DNA of 25,049 bases from Anaerolineales bacterium. GTDB taxonomy: Bacteria > Chloroflexota > Anaerolineae > Anaerolineales > UBA4823. The stretch is taken from NCBI GenBank assembly GCA_016932955.1, contig JAFGBV010000082.1, positions 1 through 25,049 of the forward strand, read 5' to 3'. Shown here one piece after another: positions 8,036 through 15,353 of the stretch (position 1 is its first letter; every line of letters starts with the position of its first letter). The translations under genes were made by a program, and so were the position numbers. The notes under the pieces were generated by a model. It did no database searches. It was given only the letters and a program-made list of their open reading frames with translations, and had not been told where the DNA came from.

Positions 8036-10039
8036 TTAGATCTGTTCTGCCACGATTTCGGCAATATCCAGTACTTTCAGCTCGCTGTTGGCGTCTTTCC
8101 CAGCATCGTTCAGCATGTTCATACAGAAGGGGCAGCCCACTGCCAGGATCTCTGCGCCGCTGGCTTGTGCCTCACGGAAGCGGTTGGCGCTCACCCTTTC
8201 TTGACCATGTTCTTCCTCTTTCCACATCTGCGCTCCGCCTGCACCGCAACAAAATGCCTGCATGCCATTGCGCTCCATCTCTACCACCGTAGCGTTCAGG
8301 CTGCGCAAATTCTGGCGCGGCGCATCCAGCACTTTATTATGGCGCGCCAGGTAGCAGGGATCGTGGAAGGTGATCTTTTGTGGCGTAGATTGTGGCCTCA
8401 GCTTTAGCTTGCCGGTGGCTGTCAGCTCGTTGATCAATTGCGAATGGTGGATCACCTCATAATGCCCACCAAAAGCGGGGTACTCGTTCTTGAGGGTATG
8501 CAGGCAGTGCGGGCACGTGGTGACGATGCGCTTCGGGGCTACTTCATTGAGCAATTCTACGTTGGCGGTTGCTAATTCATTGAACAGGAACTCGTTGCCC
8601 GCCCGGCGGGCAGAATCCCCAGTACACTGCTCGTTTTTGCCCAGCACGGCATAATTTACCCCCGCCGCAGCCAGGATTTTTGCAAAGGCCTGGGCAGTTT
8701 TTTGTGCCCGCGCATCCGTTGCTGGGGCGCAGCCCACCCACCACAGCAGGTCGGGCTCCGGGTTTTGTTCGATCGTGGGCACGTTTAGCCCTTCTGCCCA
8801 TTTCATTCGTTCCGCCGGGGAGATATTCCATGGGTTGGTTGTGCGTTCCATGCCGCGGAAGGCAGCCTCCAGTTGCTTGGGGAATTCATTTTCCATCAAA
8901 ACCTGGGCGCGGCGGATATCGAGAATATCGCGCATCGGCTCGTTGTTTACCGGGCAGATGTCGATGCAGGCGCCGCAGGCAGTGCAAGCCCATACGGCTG
9001 GGGCGGGGATGGCGAACTCCAGCAAGGTCTGTGCAGATTGCTCGCCTGCTGCTATCCGCTGGCCTTCGTTGTTCAGGAAATAGCGCTTGTTGATCTCCAG
9101 CGCCGCCGGGGAGAGCACCTTGCCTGTATTGTAGGCAGGGCAAACCTCCTGGCAGCGGTAGCACATGATGCAGGCGTAGGCATCGAGCAGTTGCTCCCAG
9201 CCGAGGTGTTCCAGGCGGGTAGCGCCGAACTGCTCGATGCTCTGATCGTCGAAATTCAGCTTGCTCAGCTCACCGATCGAGCGCCGTTCTGGCTTGAGCA
9301 AGAAGTTGAAGGGCGTGATGATCAGGTGAATGTGCTTGGAGTACAGGAAGTAAGGGATAAAAGCCAGGATCAGCCCCACCGCCACCCAGAAAGCCGCATG
9401 TTCGGCGATCAGCAAAGCCGTCTCGCTGGCGCCACTCCATAATCCTGCCACGCTAGAGGCAAAGGGCTGCCAGGCATCGGCCCCCTCAGCTGCCAGTTTG
9501 AACGACTCGCCCAAGAAGCGAAAGCCAACGTGCAGCAGGATGAAGCCGCCCACAATGGTCGAATCGCGGCGGATGCCCGCCCGCGCTTTGGGGTGCAACA
9601 GCACTTCTTGCCGTGTCGTCAGGGTGGCTGGTCTGAGCACAAAGCGGCGCACCAGCAGCGCGGTCATGCCCACCAGCACAGCCACACTGAGCAAATCGGC
9701 CCCCAGGCGGTAGAGGTCACCGATCAGCCCTTGTCCCAAGAAGTGAAAGTTGGGGATATACGCCTGCAGCACATCACCTAAGTTGACCAGCAGGTAGTAC
9801 CCAAACCCCCATCCTACCAGCCCGTGCAATACGCTCGGCCAGAAGCGGAAGCGAAATACTGGTTGGAAAGTGACCATCCGCGCCAACACCGAAAGCAGGC
9901 GTTGCCCGGCGATTTTCCAATCGGCCTTTCCATTGCCTCGTTGCAAGATGCGCAGGATGCGCCAGGCAGCCCGGTAGGCGCCGTATCCCGAGGCCATCAC
10001 GGCCAGGGCAAAAAGGATTTTCTCGACCAGAGTGAGCAT
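8036..10039 (-). CDS. Membrane heme/Fe-S oxidoreductase, EMO/HdrD-like
   Basis: Probably moves electrons between a soluble carrier and menaquinone, as described for ETF:methylmenaquinone oxidoreductase and related DUF224 proteins. Of 667 residues, the first 250 hold about six membrane helices with candidate heme ligands H72, H170 and H214. Two 4Fe-4S motifs follow: C290, C293, C296, C300 and C352, C355, C358, C362. Two CCG domains follow: first C437, C472, C509, C512 and second C562, C597, C598, C636, C639, in typical DPCY, FCCGAGG and GCPFC contexts. I use the ATG at 10037-10039, as GGAGG lies upstream and the protein then begins with a membrane helix; the longer frame runs through a promoter. 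It heads the operon with E1, E2 and E3. Alternatives are glycolate-oxidase or heterodisulfide-reductase type subunits. Confidence 0.88.
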   Translation of the reverse strand: MLTLVEKILFALAVMASGYGAYRAAWRILRILQRGNGKADWKIAGQRLLSVLARMVTFQPVFRFRFWPSVLHGLVGWGFGYYLLVNLGDVLQAYIPNFHFLGQGLIGDLYRLGADLLSVAVLVGMTALLVRRFVLRPATLTTRQEVLLHPKARAGIRRDSTIVGGFILLHVGFRFLGESFKLAAEGADAWQPFASSVAGLWSGASETALLIAEHAAFWVAVGLILAFIPYFLYSKHIHLIITPFNFLLKPERRSIGELSKLNFDDQSIEQFGATRLEHLGWEQLLDAYACIMCYRCQEVCPAYNTGKVLSPAALEINKRYFLNNEGQRIAAGEQSAQTLLEFAIPAPAVWACTACGACIDICPVNNEPMRDILDIRRAQVLMENEFPKQLEAAFRGMERTTNPWNISPAERMKWAEGLNVPTIEQNPEPDLLWWVGCAPATDARAQKTAQAFAKILAAAGVNYAVLGKNEQCTGDSARRAGNEFLFNELATANVELLNEVAPKRIVTTCPHCLHTLKNEYPAFGGHYEVIHHSQLINELTATGKLKLRPQSTPQKITFHDPCYLARHNKVLDAPRQNLRSLNATVVEMERNGMQAFCCGAGGAQMWKEEEHGQERVSANRFREAQASGAEILAVGCPFCMNMLNDAGKDANSELKVLDIAEIVAEQI

Positions 10040-10049
10040 CGTGTTGGGT

Positions 10050-10081
10050 CCTCCGTCAATATTATACTTGATTGACGGAGG
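10050..10081. promoter_or_regulatory. Inverted repeat around the -10 box, candidate operator
   Basis: CCTCCGTCAAT at 10050-10060 and its exact reverse complement at 10071-10081 surround ten bases that contain the TATAAT box of the minus-strand promoter. One arm also carries the GGAGG ribosome site of the Fe-S oxidoreductase gene. Because the predicted transcription start lies in the downstream arm, the two arms would not both be in the mRNA, so a DNA-binding dimer is a better explanation than an RNA hairpin. Confidence 0.55.
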
Positions 10082-10088
10082 CTCCCAA
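10061..10088 (-). promoter_or_regulatory. Promoter of Fe-S oxidoreductase / dehydrogenase operon
   Basis: On the minus strand TTGGGA (10088-10083) and a perfect TATAAT (10066-10061) are separated by 16 bases. Transcription would begin about seven bases on, leaving a very short leader that starts near the GGAGG site and reaches the ATG at 10039. It probably drives the Fe-S gene and, by the short gaps, E1, E2 and E3. Confidence 0.55.
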
Positions 10089-10102
10089 AACGAATAGGTT
10101 GT

Positions 10103-10147
10103 TAGGGGGTGTGTACGGGCGGCGTCGCCGCCCGTACACACCCCCTA
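10103..10147. repeat. Perfect 22-bp GC-rich palindrome with one-base centre
   Basis: The arm 10103-10124 is the exact reverse complement of 10126-10147, with one T between. Partly complementary A/T-rich flanks (GTTGTT and AACAAC) could extend it. It lies between the stop of the S41 gene and the promoter of the Fe-S operon. No T-run follows on either strand, so it is not a canonical terminator, though it may still end transcription from the S41 gene. It resembles the dispersed intergenic palindromes of many Chloroflexota genomes. Confidence 0.8.
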
Positions 10148-10178
10148 TATCAACAACTTTTGAGCGCTCCCTGCTGTG

Positions 10179-11591
10179 TTATTTCCCATCAAAATAATCC
10201 AGCGCAGCCAGGACGGCGGGGTCTGCCTCCACGGTGTATTCATCCCAGTTGACGATCACATCCAGGTCGGGGATGATCCCGGTCTCCTCCCAGTTTGCCT
10301 CTGGATTGACGGCGGGGCGGAAGGAGTCATGCGCGATCCAGGCACGCGAGCCGTCTTCGAAATCGTACCCCCACAACGTTTCCACATTTCCGAAAGTCGT
10401 CTCGCCGATGATATAGGCGCGTCCCTGATCCTGCAGCACGCCGGCGAATACCTCACCATACGAGGCGGTATCTGGTCCAACCATCACCACCAGCGGCACC
10501 TCTGCCGAGCCATTGATATCATCCAGGCGCACATCCAGAGGCCGCTCGTCATAGCGGCTGTAGAAGTAGCCCAGCGTCCCGGAGGTGAAATGACTCAGCG
10601 AGGGGCGCAGCACCGTGTCCGCTCCCCCGCCATTCATCCGGTTGTCGATGATCAACCCGTCCAACGGAGCTGTTGCGGTCAGCGCCTGGAGCGCTTCGTT
10701 GAAACGCTCGTTGATCGTCAGGTCGCTAAACGTTGCCAGCAAGATGTAGCCGATGCGCATTCCTGCTGGGCTGGTCAGCACCTGGTTGGGTACCGGGTAG
10801 CCGGTGGTGATCCGCTGGCGGGTGATTGCCACCTCGCGCGGCGATTCCCCAGGCGTTTGCACGACTAATCTCACCACGCTGCCCTCCGGACCGCGCACAA
10901 TATCACGCAGGAATCCATCCTTATCCAGGATAACTTGCCCATCTACCGAGAGGATGCTGTCCCGCGCCTGCAAGCCGGCCTCCTCGGCGGGGCTGTCGGG
11001 AAAGATCAGAATGATAACCGCGCGCTGGCGTTCGGGAACTGCGTTAATCAGCACACCGATGCCGGCATAGTCCAGGTTCCCGGCGTATTCGGCATCTTCC
11101 TCAGCCACCACCTCCGGGCTGAGGAACACCGAATGCTCGTCGCCCAGGCGCGCGATCATCTCATCCATCGCCAGGTAGAATTCCTGGTTGCTCAGGCCTT
11201 CATTGATCCGCGCCTGGTACTCGTCATAAATCGCCGGCCAATCCAGCCCGTTGAAATCAGGGTACAGATACTCATCATTGATGATATTCCACAGATCGTC
11301 GAAGATGCGCAACTGCATATCCAGCGCCAGGGGCGTTGGCTCAATTGTCGCTGTGGCAGGGATGGGCGTGGAGGTGGGAGTGTTGCTGGGCAGCGGGGTG
11401 GCGCTGGGGGTGAGTGTGAAGGTCGCCGTCGGTGTGTTCGTGAATGTAGCCGTGGGTGGAATAGGCGTGAACGTTGCCGAGGGCAGCGGAGTGTAGGTGG
11501 GGGCTAACCCCAGCGGCACGCTGACCGTGCGGCAGGAAAGCAGCAGGAATGCCAGCAGTAGGATAATTTTGACGGGGCGTGTTTTTTGCAT
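10179..11591 (-). CDS. S41-family (CtpA-like) peptidase, lipoprotein, catalytic Lys missing
   Basis: Resembles C-terminal processing peptidases that trim envelope proteins. Of 470 residues, the first 20 are a lipoprotein signal ending in the lipobox LLSC with C20, so it should be membrane-anchored outside the cytoplasm. Residues 28-88 are a Thr/Ser-Pro-rich linker. A PDZ domain spans about 160-250, with IGVLINAVPERQ and GLQARDSILSVDG. The S41 core follows, with the oxyanion-type segment NRMNGGG and nucleophile S377 in DTASYGE. The Lys expected 25 residues later, in TFGKG, is N402 in TFGNV, so classical Ser-Lys catalysis looks lost or altered. The ATG at 11589-11591 directly follows the TAA of the L,D-transpeptidase gene, which implies translational coupling. 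Confidence 0.9.
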   Translation of the reverse strand: MQKTRPVKIILLLAFLLLSCRTVSVPLGLAPTYTPLPSATFTPIPPTATFTNTPTATFTLTPSATPLPSNTPTSTPIPATATIEPTPLALDMQLRIFDDLWNIINDEYLYPDFNGLDWPAIYDEYQARINEGLSNQEFYLAMDEMIARLGDEHSVFLSPEVVAEEDAEYAGNLDYAGIGVLINAVPERQRAVIILIFPDSPAEEAGLQARDSILSVDGQVILDKDGFLRDIVRGPEGSVVRLVVQTPGESPREVAITRQRITTGYPVPNQVLTSPAGMRIGYILLATFSDLTINERFNEALQALTATAPLDGLIIDNRMNGGGADTVLRPSLSHFTSGTLGYFYSRYDERPLDVRLDDINGSAEVPLVVMVGPDTASYGEVFAGVLQDQGRAYIIGETTFGNVETLWGYDFEDGSRAWIAHDSFRPAVNPEANWEETGIIPDLDVIVNWDEYTVEADPAVLAALDYFDGK

Positions 11592-12797
11592 TTACGCCCC
11601 GCCCTCGTTATAGTAAGCAGGGTCGGTGGGCGTTTTCCCTGATGGATCCCAGATGTACACCCAATCTCCATCCAATGACCAGTTGTAGAGCCAGTGTGCG
11701 TCACCGGGAGCCAGGTTGACACAGCCGTGTGATTGCGGGAAGCCAAAAGCCGTGCGCCAGTATGCTCCGTGCAGGGCGCGCGCCTGGTCGTAGTACATTG
11801 TCCAGGGCACATCCTCCAGGTAATAGAAATCTGAGCGGTCGGCTTCAAAAGCGCCGCTCATCGGACCTGACTCCAGTTTCTTATAGATGTTGAACAGCCC
11901 AGGGCGGGTGTAGAAAGGCTCCAGTCCTGAAGCGATCAGCGTGGCGTAAACCAACTGGTTGTTTTCATAAACCATCAGCGTCTGCTCAAACAGGTTGATC
12001 TCAATCCACCGCCCGTTGGTCACTCCCTCTGGGGGCGTTGTGTTGGGCACCACCCGCCCAATGAAACGCTGGTCAATCCACTCGTCCGGTCCAACCATAT
12101 ACCATTCCGCCTCGTCAACGACCTGCATGGCGTAGATCTGTACCATTTGATACTGGTTCAGCAGGTGAGCGGTGTAATTTTCCTCCGCGTAGCCGGGAGT
12201 GCGCTTGGTTGCTATGCTTGGCTGTAAGGGCAGGATCCAGCCAAAGGAATTCATCGGCGTGCGGGTAAATTCTAACCCGCCCAGGTAAGAGCGCGGGATG
12301 CCGACGCGGCTCTCCACGCGCACCCAGCCTCCTCCACGCCGCTCGAAAAAGCGCCCGTTGTCAGTCTCGGCATAATTGATGTAAGAAATGTACTTGAGCC
12401 CTCCCGATGCGATTGTGCCGATCGGGTTCTTGCCAGCGACGGCGTCTTCCAGCGAGCCATAGATCGGCGTATCTTCCGCCTTGAGGGTTGCGTATAGATA
12501 AGGAACGATCGCAAGATCAGGGTCGATCGCCCGCGCCGGCAGCGGGATGAGTGGCAAGCTTATCCCGATCGCTGCCATCTCGTTTCGGTACTGGGATGGC
12601 CCCAGTGGCAGGCAGTCATCTGGCTCGATAAGCTGCACGCCGGGCAGACACAGCACATCGGCTTCGTTGGGCGAGGCTTGCTCTGCTGCGGCATTCGGTG
12701 CGGCTGCCTGCGCAGACGGGATGGGCGGCAGCGCTATGGAAAGGATAGCGCACAAGAAAAAGAGCATGGGAAGATGATCGTGTATGGATGATCTCAT
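11592..12797 (-). CDS. Secreted L,D-transpeptidase (YkuD domain)
   Basis: Makes 3-3 cross-links in peptidoglycan or anchors proteins to it, by family. From the chosen ATG (12795-12797) the protein has 401 residues. It starts with a signal peptide MRSSIHDHLPMLFFLCAILS followed by a Pro/Ala-rich cleavage region ending in SAQAA. The middle (about 85-170) may be an SH3-like wall-binding unit. The YkuD domain is C-terminal with SHGCVNL; C359 is the nucleophile, H357 and H343 its partners. A longer in-frame start at 12851 would put 18 extra residues before the signal peptide and is less likely. The ribosome site is weak (GGAT). Its stop codon abuts the start of the S41 gene, so the two work together or at least are made together at the cell envelope. 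Confidence 0.92.
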   Translation of the reverse strand: MRSSIHDHLPMLFFLCAILSIALPPIPSAQAAAPNAAAEQASPNEADVLCLPGVQLIEPDDCLPLGPSQYRNEMAAIGISLPLIPLPARAIDPDLAIVPYLYATLKAEDTPIYGSLEDAVAGKNPIGTIASGGLKYISYINYAETDNGRFFERRGGGWVRVESRVGIPRSYLGGLEFTRTPMNSFGWILPLQPSIATKRTPGYAEENYTAHLLNQYQMVQIYAMQVVDEAEWYMVGPDEWIDQRFIGRVVPNTTPPEGVTNGRWIEINLFEQTLMVYENNQLVYATLIASGLEPFYTRPGLFNIYKKLESGPMSGAFEADRSDFYYLEDVPWTMYYDQARALHGAYWRTAFGFPQSHGCVNLAPGDAHWLYNWSLDGDWVYIWDPSGKTPTDPAYYNEGGA

Positions 12798-12959
12798 AGG
12801 GTATCCAATATGGTCGAGGAACTCCTGCAATGATATCCACAGACTGCCCACCAGGGCAATTTGTTCCCGTATTTTAACCGTTACGGATGCGAAATAGATG
12901 AGTTTATCTTAAAAGATCATTCTCGATGATAGAATACGATCAATCGAATAGGAGATACA

Positions 12960-13052
12960 ATGCTCACCCCCACAATCCTCGCTGATTACTTTTCCCGCAA
13001 TGTGCAGATCGTCAAGCTGCAGGCAGCGGGGAAGGATGACGAGATCAGATGA
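12960..13052 (+). pseudogene. 30-codon leader ORF, possible N-terminal remnant of a DinB-like gene
   Basis: An ATG at 12960 follows a strong AGGAG site (12950-12954) by five bases and opens a 30-residue frame that ends in TGA at 13050-13052. This stop overlaps the ATG of the NmrA-like gene (ATGA), so the two are probably translationally coupled. The peptide begins MLTPTILADYFSRNVQIVKL, which resembles the first helix of DinB-type proteins as I recall them, and then breaks off. It may be a broken gene whose promoter and ribosome site now serve the next gene, or a real short leader peptide. The 162 bases before it (12798-12959) separate it from the divergent L,D-transpeptidase gene and hold only weak promoter-like boxes (TAGAAT at 12930-12935). 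Confidence 0.45.
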
Positions 13053-13981
13053 CGATCCACGCCGTCACCGGCGCGTTTGGATATTCGGGCAAGTATATTG
13101 CTAATCAGTTGATCGTCAGGGGGCAACAGTGGATCACACTGACCAATTCGCCCACCCGCCAGAATCCTTTCGGCGATCAGGTGCGCGCCTATCCCTTTGA
13201 TTTCGAGCAACCTGAGGCGCTGGTGAGAAACCTGGCAGGCGTGGAAGTGCTCTATAACACCTATTGGGTACGCTTCAACCATCCGCTCTTCCAACATGCC
13301 GAGGCGGTGCGCAATACGCTTATCCTGTTCCAGGCTGCGAAAGATGCCGGGGTGAAGCGCGTGGTGCACATCAGTATCACCAATCCATCAGAAAGCTCAC
13401 CGCTGGAATATTTCAGCGGAAAAGCGCGATTGGAGAAGGCGCTGATCGAATCGGGGATGTCTTATGCCATTCTGCGCCCAACGGTGCTCTTTGGAAAGGA
13501 AGATATTCTCATTAACAATATTGCCTGGGCTCTACGCCATCTGCCGGTCTTCGGCGTCTTTGGCGATGGGCAGTACCGCTTGCAGCCGATCTACGTGGAT
13601 GACCTGGCAGAACTGGCGGTGTGCTACGGCGCATTGCGGGAGAATATCATTGTGGATGCCATTGGCCCCGAGAGTTTCACTTTTCGCGGGTTGGTGGAAA
13701 CGATCAGCAGCCAAATCGGCATCCGGCGCTTGATCCTCTCTATGCCGCCGCGCCTGGCGTACGCTGCCATCCGGTTGATCGGTATGTGGCAGGGTGATGT
13801 GCTACTCACTCCACAGGAGATCGATGGGCTGATGGCGAACCTGCTGTATGTCGATTCCCCACCTGCCGGGACAACCAAACTGACGGATTGGATCCAGCAG
13901 AATGCTGACAGGCTGGGCAGGCAGTATACCTCCGAGCTGGCGCGGCGCAAAAACAGGCAGGATGCCTATAGAAGCAATTGA
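13049..13981 (+). CDS. NmrA-like NAD(P)-binding atypical SDR
   Basis: An extended or atypical short-chain dehydrogenase of 310 residues related to NmrA and complex I NDUFA9-type proteins. The cofactor loop is TGAFGYSG at residues 7-14. VKRVVHIS at about 107-114 is the usual strand before the active-site loop, but no clear Tyr-x3-Lys pair is placed correctly, so it may be a redox sensor, an assembly factor or a reductase of unknown substrate. RPTVLFG and the IYVDDLAE segment are typical of this family. No membrane segment is seen. The start ATG overlaps the stop of the short upstream ORF, and the gene's own ribosome site is weak. The promoter of menA overlaps its stop codon. Confidence 0.85.
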   Translation: MTIHAVTGAFGYSGKYIANQLIVRGQQWITLTNSPTRQNPFGDQVRAYPFDFEQPEALVRNLAGVEVLYNTYWVRFNHPLFQHAEAVRNTLILFQAAKDAGVKRVVHISITNPSESSPLEYFSGKARLEKALIESGMSYAILRPTVLFGKEDILINNIAWALRHLPVFGVFGDGQYRLQPIYVDDLAELAVCYGALRENIIVDAIGPESFTFRGLVETISSQIGIRRLILSMPPRLAYAAIRLIGMWQGDVLLTPQEIDGLMANLLYVDSPPAGTTKLTDWIQQNADRLGRQYTSELARRKNRQDAYRSN

Positions 13982-14007
13982 CCCTAAAACAGGGATTTTA
14001 CTATACT
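13978..14007 (+). promoter_or_regulatory. Putative promoter of menA
   Basis: TTGACC (13978-13983) and TATACT (14002-14007) are 18 bases apart, each with five of six consensus bases. The -35 box overlaps the stop of the NmrA-like gene. Transcription would start near 14014, only about 18 bases before the menA ATG, which leaves a very short leader. Confidence 0.5.
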
Positions 14008-14031
14008 TGAAGATGGGACATTGCAAACGAT

Positions 14032-14907
14032 ATGGAATGCATCAAAGTATGGATCATGGCTGCACGGCCCAAAACATTGCCCGCTGCGGCTGCAGTGACT
14101 ATCGTGGGCAGCGGAGCGGCTCTTGGGGAGGGTGTGTTTCGCCTGGGGCCTGCGCTGGCGGCACTGTTCATTGCCCTTTTGCTGCAGATCGGCGCTAACC
14201 TGGCTAATGATGTCTATGATTTCTACCGCGGCGCTGACCAGGGAGGGCGGCTAGGTCCCACCCGTGTGACCCAGGCAGGGCTGCTCACTCCCCGCCAGGT
14301 GTTGGCAGGGATGTGGCTGGTCTTTGGTCTGTCAGCGCTGCTGGGGCTCTACCTGGCCTGGCAGGCAGGCTGGGTGGTATTGATCCTCGGCTTGGTGGCG
14401 ATCATCTCTGCCATTGCCTATACCGGAGGTCCTTACCCGCTGGGATACCACGGGCTGGGAGATGTCTTCGTTTTCATCTTCTTTGGCCTGGCCGCAGTTT
14501 GCGGCACTTATTACGTGCAGGCGCGTGCCGTCAGCGCCCTGGCATGCTGGGCTGCCGTCTCCATGGGCTTGCTGACGGTGAATATCCTGGTGGTGAATAA
14601 CCTGCGCGATATCGAATCGGATCGCAAGATTGGCAAGCGCACGCTGGCTGTGCGCTGGGGAGCGGGCGGGGCGCGCCTCCAGTACGCCATCTGCCTGGCG
14701 CTGGCTTATGCTCTCCCCTTGCTGATGGCCTCATTAAAGGTAGCCTCGCCCTGGGTGCTGCTCACCTGGCTGACCCTGCCCCAGGGAGTACGCCTGGCGC
14801 GTTTCCTCCACCAGCAACAGGGGCGAGCGTTGAACAAGGCACTGGCAGGCAGCGGACAGTTGGAGCTTTTCTTTGGTATGCTGTTTGCAATCGGTATTGC
14901 GCTGTGA
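14032..14907 (+). CDS. menA: 1,4-dihydroxy-2-naphthoate polyprenyltransferase
   Basis: Attaches the polyprenyl tail to 1,4-dihydroxy-2-naphthoate in the membrane, a late step of menaquinone synthesis. The 291-residue protein belongs to the UbiA superfamily. The first Asp-rich motif is NLANDVYDFYRG at about 56-67 and the second is NNLRDIESDRKIGKRTLAVR at about 189-208; together they bind the prenyl diphosphate through magnesium. WIMAARPKTLPAA at the N-terminus is typical of MenA rather than UbiA. Eight to nine hydrophobic helices are visible. The ATG at 14032 has no strong ribosome site. No other men genes are in the window. The product would serve the menaquinone-type reductase proposed at 8036-10039. 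Confidence 0.94.
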   Translation: MECIKVWIMAARPKTLPAAAAVTIVGSGAALGEGVFRLGPALAALFIALLLQIGANLANDVYDFYRGADQGGRLGPTRVTQAGLLTPRQVLAGMWLVFGLSALLGLYLAWQAGWVVLILGLVAIISAIAYTGGPYPLGYHGLGDVFVFIFFGLAAVCGTYYVQARAVSALACWAAVSMGLLTVNILVVNNLRDIESDRKIGKRTLAVRWGAGGARLQYAICLALAYALPLLMASLKVASPWVLLTWLTLPQGVRLARFLHQQQGRALNKALAGSGQLELFFGMLFAIGIAL

Positions 14908-14919
14908 TTGGAGGTGGAT

Positions 14920-15339
14920 ATGTCTGGGATCAAGATCAACGTAAGCTTTCGTGTCGAAGTGGAGTTGCTCAGCACAAGCGAGCAGCCTGAGCGGCTTGTA
15001 TTGACCATTGTCCCCGATCAGAATGCGGATTTTGCCAGCGGGCTGTTAGGGGTGGGCACGCCGCTAGCGAAAGCCATCCTGGGGCAACAGGTGGGCAGCC
15101 AGGTCCCCTATGTGATGCACGATATCTACGCCGTGCGCATTCTACACGCGGCGCCGGTCGATTCCCTAGATGCAGAGGCGGCGCGCCAGCGCCAGGCTGA
15201 AGCTGAAAAAGCCCGCCGCCAGGTGGAACACACCAGCGCGGTCAGCTTTGCATCCTCGTTTAGCGGGAAATGGGGTGACTATGACCCCGGCGCAGTAGGC
15301 GATTGGAATGAAGACCCAGAACGTCGGGATGAATCCTGA
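14920..15339 (+). CDS. Small protein with Gre/Rnk-type C-terminal domain
   Basis: A 139-residue protein. Residues about 40-90 (GVGTPLAKAILGQQVGSQVPY and a following AVRIL strand) resemble the FKBP-like C-terminal domain of GreA, GreB and Rnk, which docks on RNA polymerase. The N-terminal coiled coil that reaches into the polymerase channel in true Gre factors is absent. The C-terminus is a charged Ala/Glu/Arg stretch and an acidic tail. I chose the ATG at 14920 because GGAGG precedes it by five bases; the TTG at 14908 lies before that site. It starts 12 bases after menA and is likely co-transcribed. If the domain match holds, it could bind polymerase without cleaving RNA. The family call is tentative. 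Confidence 0.65.
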   Translation: MSGIKINVSFRVEVELLSTSEQPERLVLTIVPDQNADFASGLLGVGTPLAKAILGQQVGSQVPYVMHDIYAVRILHAAPVDSLDAEAARQRQAEAEKARRQVEHTSAVSFASSFSGKWGDYDPGAVGDWNEDPERRDES

Positions 15340-15353
15340 TGCACAGAGTCGTG

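Noticed and set aside
10040..10141. Longer N-terminus of the Fe-S oxidoreductase up to 10141
   Set aside because: The extra 34 residues would be read through the palindrome and the promoter, have no hydrophobic or conserved look, and the inner ATG has a GGAGG site.
11251..11507. Plus-strand Val/Gly-rich frames opposite the S41 linker
   Set aside because: They are shadows of the Thr/Ser-Pro repeat region on the minus strand and have no ribosome site.
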